Shown here piece after piece: positions 41,206 to 50,796 of a DNA stretch of 64,000 nucleotides; within the stretch, counting starts at the first letter, position 1, and the number at the start of each line of letters is the position of its first letter. Location of the stretch: contig MU657167.1 of the NCBI GenBank assembly GCA_026770575.1, positions 360,248 to 424,247 on the forward strand, given 5' to 3'. The notes beneath the pieces are model-generated. The model did not search any database, was not told where the DNA came from, and worked only from the letters and a program-made list of their open reading frames with translations. A program made the position numbers and the translations under genes. Source of the DNA: Pelagophyceae sp. CCMP2097 (taxonomy: Eukaryota > Sar > Pelagophyceae).

Positions 41206-42314
41206 CTAGTGCATGGCGAGTTCGTGGGACGCGAGCTCGTTGATGAAGCAGTGGACCTCGTCGACGCCCTGGAGCGTGTGCGTGGCAGAAGTGCTGCGCG
41301 GCCGCTCCGCGTCGGCGCTCATCACGAGGACGGCGAGGCCACCGAGCGGCCGCAAAGCGGCGAACGCGTCCTCGTCCGTCATGTCGTCGCCGATGTAAAT
41401 CGGCAGGATCCTACACACACCGCGTTGGGCCCCGCACGCGAAAACGGCGCGGGCCTGCGCGGCCGGAAACGGCGGGGGTACGCACTCGCTGTACCATGTC
41501 TTGCTCTCTTCGGCCTCTTTGGCCTCGTTGCTGCCGCCGCCGCCCGCGGGTCGCTCGTGGACGCGCAGCAGCTCGAGGAGGTAGAGGACGGCGGCGCCCT
41601 TGTCCCATTTGACGTTGGGCCGCAACTCGTAGACGCAGCGGCCGCGCGACTTGCGCAGCGCCTCTGAGAATCTGCGGCAACGCCAGAGTCTCGCGACGGC
41701 AAAAGGAAACGTTGGCGCCCTCTGCGGCGGCGGATACGCACGGCGGGCTCGCGAGGACATCGTCGACAATCGTCTCCACCGTCTGCCGGCTCAATTCGTC
41801 GGCCACGTTGCGCCAGTGCACGGAGACGGAGAATCGGTTGTCCTCGAGGCTCGCGCCGCTGATCGCCGCCTGCGCGAGATTGCTTCCCGGCCGCGGGCGC
41901 ACAAAGGGGCGGCGGTTTGCTCACCAGTCGCTGCTCGAGCAGGTGGCGCGCGTCCTGGAGGAGGGGCAGGATTTCGCCGGAGACGGCGTGGCGCAGGCCG
42001 CCGGGCCCGTCGATGTCGAAGCCGTGCGAGCCGGCGTAGTAGAGTTCATTTATGTCGACAAACTCGCGCACTTTCTCGCGCGCGCGGCCCGAGACGACGG
42101 CCACAGTCGACTTGGTCGCGAGCTTGCGCACCGCCGCCCGCATCTCCGGCGAAAGCGTCGCCGCCGCCGGGTCGGAGACGATCCTGCCGCGGCGTCGGAA
42201 ACAGGCGCAAGATAATACCACACCCGCCGGCTCTGCAAAAGGGGCGCACGGCGTCAGCGTGCCGTCATAGTCGAGGAAGACGACGAGCCGTCGTCGCTGC
42301 GTCTCCTCGCGCAT
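41206..42314 (-). CDS. Trehalose-6-phosphate phosphatase-like protein
   Basis: Dephosphorylates trehalose-6-phosphate. HAD motif I is [13 protein letters not shown], and intron 42184-42249 (GTGCGC...GGCAG) joins it to [18 protein letters not shown]. Motif II sits in [18 protein letters not shown], then [15 protein letters not shown]. Introns 41870-41924, 41672-41741 and 41411-41485 are all phase-consistent: they give [15 protein letters not shown], then [20 protein letters not shown] and [15 protein letters not shown], and finally [16 protein letters not shown] (motif IV) and [13 protein letters not shown]. Start at 42314 ([10 protein letters not shown]). No synthase domain is attached. The 5' exon could extend past 42314 because TAG|GTG lies just before it. 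Confidence 0.87.
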
Positions 42315-43259
42315 CGACGACAGGGCGCTCGGCAGCACCTAGTTGACCGACAGGCGTCGAGCGCGGGCTCCAACCAACGAGGAGCGAACGACAACCGAGC
42401 ACGCGGCGTTCTTACGGATTGGTCGCGCTTCTCAATGCCGCTCTCAGCCGCCTGCGTATCGTCGCGTGGAGCGCGCGTGGAGCGAACGATTGAGCGGTCC
42501 CCGCGGCCGGGGCTTTGCGCCTCGTCGTGCCAACGAAAGTAACGAGTTGGGGACGCCGAGCGTGAATGACAATGGTGACCGTCGGCTTGAGCAGATGCGT
42601 GCCTAGAGCGGGGTTCGGAGGCTGTCTCATATCGTTTCTCGCATCGTCGAGGTTCGACGAGGTTCGACGAAGTGCATTCGGGGCGATCCGCGACGACGGC
42701 ACTCCCACGAGCCCGACCGTCAAGGCTTCGTACCCGAGAGGCTCTTCTCCATATCGGAGCGCGCTTTCATGGCGTGTTCCTACGCCGCGACGCATCATCT
42801 CAGGGTCCCAAGTCGAGTGTGCGCTTGCAAGCAGGGCTGCCGTTCACAAGTCCCGCGCAGACACAGCGCATCCTCACGTCGTCGCCGCGCGGGTCCGCCA
42901 AAAGTCGCCGGGAGTCGTCGTCGACTTCGTCGAGCCTGTTGAAGAGCGGACGTCGACGGGGTCCGGCGCAGAGGGGGCCGTTGCGGGGGCGGCCGCGGCA
43001 CCCATCGACGCGGGGCAGTTCAGGGGCGCACCGGGAGTACTATCGATGCCGCCACCACTCGAATCGCGCGGCACACATGCAGTTGAGTCTTCTTCAGAGC
43101 AAAGATGACTTTCACTTAATTTGTCGCTTGCCTTGCAAAATGCCACGAAACACAACGTTGACGGCAACGGCGTTGGCCGGGGCCACGTCGACTCGCGCCG
43201 CATGCCTAAAACCCTTTCGCCTCGCATGCGTGTGCGGGCGTTAAAGAGCCCGTGAAGCA
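42315..43259. other. Intergenic, no convincing gene
   Basis: About 950 bp. The GAGGTTCGAC unit is tandemly doubled near 42650. Open frames here lack conserved motifs and sensible composition. No RNA gene was recognised. Confidence 0.45.
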
Positions 43260-43997
43260 ACCCGCGCTTACGAGCTCGGCGGCGTTGGCGGTGGAAGCTG
43301 TGCGCCGCGCCGGCCAAGTGCACCGTTTGAGCGCTTGGCAAGCGCTGGCGGAGGCCCGCGATGCCGTCGGGGCCCGTGTCTAAGTACGCCGTGCCCGGGC
43401 CCTCGGCGACCTAGAGGCCGCGGTGCGCCGCGGCGCGCGCGACGCTCGACCGCCGGCCGCGCGTGCGCCCAGAGGTGGACGTCGAAGGGGAGCGCCGCGG
43501 CCCGGGCCTTCTTGGCGAGGGCGTCCCAGTCGTCGCTCGGGGACGTCGACGCCAGCACGCGGTCGCGCACGAGGCGCGACGCGGCCGGGTTGATGTCCAG
43601 CCACCACGTGCCGCCAACGCGGCCGCCACTCGCCGACGCGCGCCTCGTCGTAGAAGAGTTTGAGGACGTCGCGCGCCTCCTCCCACGTCCCAAACGCGCG
43701 GCCTGCGCAGCCCCGTGCTACTCGCGAGCGACTCAAGCGAAAAGGCGTCGTGTGGGCCCAGGTCCGACTTGCCGTGGCCGCGGAGAGGTCCAGCGCGATC
43801 GCGGGCTAGCACGCCCTCGAATCACATTCGCGAGCTTGCTGGGGAGGGGGCACTCGGCGGGACAGACCTGTTGGCCAGCGTCCCTCGCCACGTCTCCTTG
43901 CACGAGTCCAGACCGTGGACGAGGAACTCAACTCGATCGCTCCGGCGGGACCGCCCAACAACCACGCGCCCAGGCTCCACCCCAAGATGCGCAGCAT
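43260..43997 (-). pseudogene. Frame-disrupted alpha/beta hydrolase
   Basis: From an ATG at 43997 a signal-peptide-like start (MLRILGWSLGAWLLG) runs out of frame with VEFLVHGLDSCKETWRGTL, the HG oxyanion motif. A splice or frame break follows to LRGHGKSDLGPHDAFSLESL. More breaks give FGTWEEARDVLKLFYDEARV, then GGTWWLDINPAASRLVRDRV, DDWDALAKKARAAALPFDVH and a C-terminal GAAHSFH (catalytic His). At least three frame changes cannot be explained by GT-AG introns I could place. It may be a decaying gene or low-quality sequence. Domain identity is fairly safe. Confidence 0.5.
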
Positions 43998-44307
43998 CGT
44001 CGCGAGGCCTCCCTACCGACCGACGAGGGCCGAGAGCGCGTCGAGGGCACTGCGGCCGGCGCGTCGCTTCTTCTTCAAGCCTTCTTGAAGCCTGGTCCGC
44101 ACGAAAGATTAAATTTTTCGGCGTTTTTCCGGCCCGGCGGTTGATTCTTCGTTGCACCGCGCGGCGTCGACGCGGCGGCTGCCTGCGGGATCGCCTCCTT
44201 TCCGAGGTCGCCCGGCGGCCCGGGCTGCCTGCGGGTCGCCTCGTTGAAGAGGTCGCCGAAGGCCCCGGCCGCGGAGGCCGACGCCCGTGGCGCCGCGCGG
44301 GGCGTCG

Positions 44308-45668
44308 ATGCCGGCGTCGGCGCCGCGCGGGGCGTCGATGGCCGCACGGCGCGTGGTCGTGCGCCTCGATGGCCCCGGGGACTTTGCCGACGTGCCGCCG
44401 TCGTGCTGCGACGATGTCGTGGACTCGCTCGACGGCGTCTGGCGCGCCGTGGGGTCGAGTCGTACGACTGTGTTCTGCGGCGGCGGCGCGCTGGACTGCG
44501 TCATCGGCGCGCTCGCGGCGTCGGCGCCCGTGCCGGCCGAGCTCCGCGGCCTCGCGTCCGAGCTGCCGCGCGCCTTCCGAAACGTCGCCGCCGGCGCCGG
44601 CTGCGGCGCCGTCATGCGCGCGCTCCAGCGCCTCGGCGAGGCGTGCGCCCGCGACGGCAAAAGCATGGCCATCAAAGTCCAAGGCCTCGGGCCGCGCAAC
44701 ACCGTATACGACCTCGCCGCCGAGGCCGCGCGCCCCGGCGACAAGCAGGCCAGGGCCGCGGCGGTGTGGGTGACCGTCGAGACGATTGACCAAGGCCTCT
44801 TCGTGTTGCGGCGGGCTTTGGCGCGACACGTTTCGGGCCACAACTTTTTCGTGCAGCTCAAGGCCGGCGTGGGCCCGGCGCTGACGCTGTGCGCCGTGGG
44901 CGACGAAGACAAGGCGCAGAAGCTCGCGCTCCGCCACTGCGTTTGCGCCATCGCAGAGGGTAAGAAGTACTTGCCCTACCGCGACTCCAAGCTCACGGAG
45001 CTCCTCGCCGATTCGCTGGCCGGCGCCTCCTTCGTCATCTGCCTCCCGCGGAGCCCGCCCTCGTCGGCGATTGGCACCGTCGACCCCAGCGTCCACCCGC
45101 AGGTCCCACTCGCTCGTCGATGCACCCACTCGTCGATGCAGACGCGCTCGTTTAGGACGCGCGCGCCGCGGCGCTCGCGTTTGCGAGCGACGTCATGGCG
45201 CTGCGGCCGCCTGCCGGCCCGCAGGAGCAGCGCGGCCCCGGCCCGGCGCGCCGGTCCCGGGTCGCTCTCGCCGACGCAGGCAACGACCGGTGCCCCCCGT
45301 GCCTCGACAGGCCCGCCCCCCGCGCATTGCCCGACGTCGGCCCTCCGCCCCGAGAAGGAGCTCCCGTCGAGGACGTTTCGCCGCCGCCGACGGATGCCAA
45401 AGGAGCTGCCGACGCCGCCGAAGGAGCTGCCGACTCGGACCACGAAGAACCGCCGCCTCCGCCGCTCGCTCCGAGCCCGGCTGCGCAGACGACGACCGCG
45501 CCCTGGGCGGCTCACAAGGCGCGCCTCGTCGCGCACTACGAGTCCGTCATCGGCCAACTCCAGGACATGCTCGTCGAACGCAACTGCGCCATCGTCGGCT
45601 TGCACGCGGAGATGGCCCAACTACGCAGCGAACTGCAAGAGCGCAGCCTCACCGAGGCCCCATCCTAA
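44308..45668 (+). CDS. Degenerate kinesin-like protein lacking the P-loop
   Basis: Two exons; intron 45091-45155 joins VDPS to DARAAALAFASDV. Kinesin relationship shows at the C-end of the motor-like region: [20 protein letters not shown], then ICLPRSPPSS and LAFASDV, matching the kinesin alpha4/L12 to neck path. Upstream, the usual P-loop GQTGxGKT is replaced by TVFCGGGALDCVIGA, and switch I and II are not recognisable. So ATP hydrolysis is unlikely. A Pro-rich segment precedes a coiled coil (ARLVAHYESVIGQLQDMLVE). The start has a 30-bp tandem repeat covering two in-frame ATGs (44308, 44338). An intact kinesin lies 1 kb downstream on the same strand. Confidence 0.7.
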
Positions 45669-45835
45669 CCCCGCCCGATGCTCGCGAGTCCCGTCGAAGA
45701 ACTGATGTTTCAGACGCGCGGTCCGTCCTCGGCGGGGAGTCGCGCGCGGCGCGGGGCGTCCCGTCGGACCGAGCGGAGCGCGCATACGTGCGACACGTGT
45801 TGCGGCCGGCGCCGCCGCGCGGGTTGCGCTGGCGC

Positions 45836-46456
45836 TCAGGCGTGGTCGGCGAGCGTTTGTCGGAGCGTTTCCTCCGAGGCGCCCGAGAAGCGCGCCACCT
45901 CCTCGCCGTCGCGGAAGAGCACAAACGTCGGGAGCGCCTATCTTCGCGCTGCCGGCGGGCCGTATGCGCGCGAAGCGCACCTGGACGTCGAAGGCCGCGG
46001 CAGCGTCCTCGATCTCGTCCACGTCCACTTTGACAAATACAACGCCCGGCATCTCCGCCGCGAGCGATGCGTAGAGCGGCGCGATGCGCTGACACGGGCC
46101 GCACCACGTGGCGCCGAAATCGACGATGACGAGCTTGGCCGGGTCGTTGACCTGCCGCGAGATGTCTTCGGCACGTGACCAACGCGCCGCCGTATACGCC
46201 GCGCGGAGCGCCCCGAGCCCGCGGGGCGGCCACGCACGAGGGAAGTCAGCTCCGCGAGCGACGTGGGGTGCTGCACGGCGTCGGCGGGGGCCTCGCCGGC
46301 CGCGTCCGCCGCAAGCGGCGCGTCCTCGTTGGCGCCGCCGCGGCTCAGGTGCAGCGCGCCGCGGCTGAGGTGGCCCGGGCGCAGCACGGCGGGCTGCGCC
46401 GCCAGCGCGAGGCGCGAGGCGGCGGCGCACCAGAGGAGGCTCAAGAAGACCAACAT
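45836..46456 (-). CDS. Thioredoxin with signal/transit peptide
   Basis: Three exons (introns 46152-46237 and 45938-45980, the latter 43 nt). The N-terminus MLVFLSLLWCAAASRLALAA is a signal peptide, followed by a transit-like Ser/Arg/Ala region, fitting the bipartite targeting of secondary plastids. The mature domain has KLVIVDFGATWCGPCQRIAP with the redox CGPC, then VVFVKVDVDEIEDAAAAFDV and the cis-Pro LPTFVLFRDG. It ends TLRQTLADHA. All joins are in phase. Plastid location is inference. It shares a 199-bp divergent region with the kinesin gene. Confidence 0.92.
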
Positions 46457-46520
46457 CGTGCAGATCCCGCGAACGTTTTAGACTTGGATGAGGAGCTAAG
46501 GAGGACATTCACCTGAGCGC

Positions 46521-46536
46521 GTTTTTCGGCGACTAG
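46521..46536. promoter_or_regulatory. GTTTTTCGGCGACTAG element in a divergent promoter
   Basis: Lies between thioredoxin (start 46456, minus) and kinesin (start 46656, plus). Member of the recurrent TTTNGGCGA family. Confidence 0.5.
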
Positions 46537-46655
46537 TGAAGAAACCCGTAGCCAACGCCCGTTGACGGGCTGTGTCGGCGCATCGGTCGGGTTGCTCCGG
46601 GCGCATCGCGTCGGCCGGGCAGGCTTAGGGCGGCGGCCGCGCGGGCTCAGCGGCC

Positions 46656-49563
46656 ATGAGCGAATGCGTCAAGGTGGTGGTGCGCGTGCGGCCCCTCAGC
46701 CGCAAGGAGGTCCAGGACGGGTCCTTCGACCAGCGTCCTCGCCGTTGGGGCCGCGCGCGCGCGGGTCGACGGCGGTCTTCCGACGCAGGCACGAGGCCTG
46801 CACTGTCGCCGACGAGCGCACGGGGCGCATCACGTGCATCAACCCAAAGGGTGCGCGACTACGAGACTGCCTCGCCTTGGGGGAGCCGCCGCCCGGGGCC
46901 TCGACGCCGCGCGTGCTTAGGCGACTCGGCCGATGCCCCGAAATTTTTCACGTGAGCGTTTGGAAAAGCGGCTCCGGCGCGCGCCACGCCACGACGAAAG
47001 GCGTCGGCCTTTGGGCGGCGCGGGGTTTCCCCGAGGCGTGCCCGCGACGCCGGCGCCCCAGGTTCGACGCCGTCTTTGACATAAACATCACGCAGCGGAA
47101 ACTTTATGACGTTTGTTCCGCGCCCGTCGTCGAGGCCGTCCTCGCCGGCTTCAACGGGACCATCTTCGCCTACGGGCAGACGGGCGCCGGCAAGACGTGC
47201 GTCGCCCGCAAAAGGCCGAGCCCCCTTTTGCGCGTCTTTTCCCTCTCTCTCAGAATATGCCGGGCCCGCGCGGCGACGTTTGGGTAAAAACAGGTTTACA
47301 ATGGAGGGCGCCCCCGACCCGCCGGAGCTGCGGGGCATCATCCCAAACGCCTTTCAGCAGATCTTCGACAAGGTGGGTTTGGCCAACGAGCAGCAGCAGT
47401 TTCTCGTCCGCGCCTCGTATCTCGAGATTTACAACGAGGAGATCCGCGACCTGCTCTCAAAGGACCCAAAGAACAAGCTCGAGCTCAAGGAGAACGTCGA
47501 CTCGGGCGTCTACGTCAAGGAGCTCACCTCGTGCGCCCGCCCGCATCCGGGGATGGCCGCCGGGGGATTGCGTCCGTAACCGACGTTTGCGCCGACTTTC
47601 TCCGAGGACAAGTGTTGCGCGGGGCGTGGCGACGTCTTTTCAAAAACGTGGCGACGTCTTTTCAAAAACAGGTTCATCGTCAAATCGTCGCACGAGATCG
47701 ACCAGGTCATGCAGGCGGGCAAGAAGAACCGCAGCGTCGGCTCGACGCTGATGAACGCCGGCTCGTCGCGTGAGTGGTGGCGCGTGGCCGCGGCGCGCGC
47801 ACCCCGGCGACCGCGTGCACGACAGGGTCCCACGCCATCTTCACCATTATCGTCGAGTGCGCGGACCGCGGCGACGAGAAGCGCGGCGAGCACATCACCG
47901 TGGGCAAGCTGAACCTCGTCGACTTGGCAGGTAGCGAGCGCCAGTCCAAGACAGGCGCCACGGGCGACCGCCTCAAGGAGGCGACGAAGATCAACCTCTC
48001 GCTGTCGGCGCTGGGCAACGTCATCTCGGCGCTGGTCGACGGCAAGTCGCAGCACATCCCGTACCGCGACTCGAAGCTGACTCGGCTTTTGCAAGACTCG
48101 CTGGGGGGTAATACCAAGACGGTCATGTGCGCCAACTGCGGCCCCGCGGGCTACAACTACGACGAGACGGTTTCGACGCTGCGCTACGCGAACCGCGCGA
48201 AGAACATTAAGAACAAGCCGAAGATCAACGAGGACCCCAAGGACGCCATGCTGCGCGAGTTCACGGATGAAATCGCGCGGCTCAAGGCGCAGCTCACGGG
48301 CGCGTCGCCGCGGCCCGGCGACGGCAGCGAGTCGTTCGGCGGCGGCACGTCGCTGAGCGGCAGCTTTGTCGAGGTGGAGCGCATCGTCGAGCGCGAAGTT
48401 CTCAAGGAGGTACACGTCGGCGTCTCCGAGGCGGACCTCCGGCGCGCGCAGGACGAGGCCGAGGACGCCAAGCAGCGCGTGCGCGACAAAGCCGAGCGCG
48501 ACCTCGCCGAACTCCTGGAGCAGCAGGCGGAGACGGAGGAGGAGCGCGAGCAGCTGCGGGCCGACCTCGTGCGCCACGAGCTGGAAAGAAAGCGCGCCTC
48601 GGAGAAGAAGCGCGCTTTGGCCGCCAAGCTGCGCGGCATGGAGGCCAAGCTGCTCAAGGGCGGCCAGATGCTGGACATGGCCGCCAAGCAGGAGGCGGAG
48701 CTGCGTTCGGCGCAGCAGATCATCGTGGAGAAGCAGGAGCTCGAGCGCACTTTGGCGCAGGAGCTGGCGCGGCAGGACGAGGCAAGCGAGGACATGGCGG
48801 AGAGGTACGGGTCCGTCGAGGACGAGGTGGACAAAAAGACTCGAAAGTTGGAGAAGCTCGTGGCCAAGGTGGCCGACGCGGAGCGAGAGGTGTCAGACCT
48901 GCACCGAGAGTTTCAGCGCGAGCGCGAGGACATGCTCGACACGATACGCCAGCTGGCGCGGCAGATCAAGCTCAAGGATCTCGTCGTCGACCTCTTCGTG
49001 CCCGCGGCGGCGGCGGCGGCGCTCGAGGCGCGGACCCAGTTCTCCGAGGAAAAAGATGCCTGGTCGCTACGGCCGCCGCTGCCGGACGCGCGCCTCGGCA
49101 AGCGGCCCCTCTCGGCGCCGCACCTGCCTCGGCCAGAGACGGAGCGCGCCATCCGCGTCTACGCAATCCCGCGTGGCATCCAACCCCGGGCGGCCCCTGC
49201 TGCAACCACGGTCTCCATTTCGTGCGACGCAGGTACGCGCGCCACCGCAAGCAGTACGACCCAAACCCGCGCTACAAGTATTGCGACATAGCTGCTCTCG
49301 ACTTGGAACCGTCGGCGCGGACGACGCAGGACTACGAGGGCCCGGAGATGGTGTCGGACGTCGAGGGTTTGCTCGGGGCGTCCATCGACGAGCCGGACAT
49401 TGACGTGACGCCGACGGGCGAGCGGCAGCGCGTCGTGCCCGTCGACGCCGACGCTGGAGACGACGGCCGCGGCGCCGACCGCCGCGCCGCCACCGAGCCG
49501 CGGCCCGCCTCCGCGCGGCCAAAGTCGGCGTCGGTGAAAAAGGCGGCGACGCGCCGCGCCTAA
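46656..49563 (+). CDS. Kinesin with N-terminal motor, kinesin-2 (KIF3)-like
   Basis: Motor blocks rebuild cleanly over introns 46721-46788, 46851-46920, 46952-47061, 47197-47293, 47531-47671 and 47770-47825. They are [47 protein letters not shown]; the P-loop [40 protein letters not shown] (switch I); [17 protein letters not shown] (switch II); and [21 protein letters not shown] long coiled coil (about 300 residues) and [16 protein letters not shown] follow. The last join to [20 protein letters not shown] (between about 49158 and 49232) does not fit a simple GT-AG intron; an error or odd splice is possible. The tail includes [15 protein letters not shown]. Kinesin-2 drives intraflagellar transport; that role is inferred. 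Confidence 0.87.
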
Positions 49564-49603
49564 GCCGGGGCCGGCGTGCCGGGCGCGCAGCGGGTGAAGC
49601 GCG

Positions 49604-49713
49604 TTTGGAGACAAGCGTTGTTCAGTTGAACCAAAAAAAGCACATCAAATCCAGGGGCAATCCAATAATTCAAGCAACAGCTGCTCAGAGAAGACAGAAT
49701 CTTAGCACGTGCG
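49604..49713. repeat. 110-bp direct repeat, left copy
   Basis: Begins TTTGGAGACAAGCGTTGTTC, ends CTTAGCACGTGCG; the partner is at 50301-50408. It differs by a 2-nt A-run indel and a few substitutions. Confidence 0.9.
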
Positions 49714-49925
49714 TCGTGCCGGGCGCGTACAAGGGGTATCGCCAGTGACGCCGAGGACTTTCTGGCAATCGCAGTTTTCGTCGGTTGGAGTTTGGCTCTG
49801 TTGGGAGTGATAGAGGACGTCGCGCTGAGTCCCATGATGCCGAGACCTATAGACATTGTTTGTTAAAAACGCTCAAACTAAAAATCTGAACGTCTGTTTT
49901 GGCTCGTCTGAAGCGCCACTCGCGG

Positions 49926-50025
49926 NNNNNNNNNNNNNNNNNNNNNNNNNNNNNNNNNNNNNNNNNNNNNNNNNNNNNNNNNNNNNNNNNNNNNNNNNNN
50001 NNNNNNNNNNNNNNNNNNNNNNNNN
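49926..50025. other. Assembly gap (100 N)
   Basis: Exactly 100 N, probably a placeholder length, lying between the two direct repeats. Confidence 1.
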
Positions 50026-50300
50026 CGGGCCCGAACCTTCGCAATACGGAGGCAAAATCAGTTCAAAATCAAGGTAAAGAGGCAAATAAAGATTTTATCA
50101 AGTCCAAAATATTGGGGGAAACGCTTGTTCACGCCCTTGCAAGGCGCCCTCCTCGAGGCTGATCATGTCACGGACACCTCGGGGGGCAGGGAGGCCCATA
50201 GCGACCACGCCCACCCCCGCAGACGGCCTCTTGGAGGCACAACTTTGCGTCACTTGAAGTCGGCTTTATCGCCGATACCCCTTGTAGCTGGTGACGCGCC

Positions 50301-50408
50301 TTTGGAGACAAGCGTTGTTCAGTTGAACCAAAAAGCACAACAAATCCAGGGGCAATCCAATAATTCAAGGAACAGCTGCTCAGAGAAGACCGAATCTTAG
50401 CACGTGCG
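50301..50408. repeat. 108-bp direct repeat, right copy
   Basis: Second copy of 49604-49713, 697 bp away, same orientation. Confidence 0.9.
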
Positions 50409-50796
50409 ACAAGGAATCTCTCCGTTCACTGGGAACCTCCTTTCCGAGCAGAGTTTCGGAAAGAATGCAAAATTTAATTATAAAGCGGACCGGACGCCCA
50501 ACGGCTTAAATTTGGGGCCAATAACCTAGAAAGATTGCATAATGGAAAAGATAAGTTCAAGCATCGAAGACTCAATTGTTGAGAGAACGTTTTGGCAGAT
50601 GTTCTTTTTGTATAGTTTATTGACCGTTTTTGTATGTTCCTGATTTGTTCTTCTCTCTCTGATCAGCTGACGTTCACTGTTCCGCAACCATCCAGTCCAC
50701 TCAAATCTCCACGCGTCGACTTTATTGTTACTACTAGTTGGGATCCCTACTTAGTACCTCAAAGTCTCCCCGGCGCCTCGCTTCCCGCCTTGCAAC

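Larger units (their letters stand above)
49564..50796. other. AT-richer intergenic block with repeats and a gap
   Basis: Clearly lower GC than its neighbours. It has the 108-110-bp direct repeats listed separately and the 100-N gap. An inverted pair (ACAAGGGGTATCGCC near 49730, its complement near 50270) flanks the gap. No coding frame or RNA was recognised; it may be decayed mobile DNA. Confidence 0.55.

Noticed and set aside
42566..43108. 180-residue plus-strand frame as a gene
   Set aside because: No motif and low-complexity segments; no promoter element and no sensible start context.
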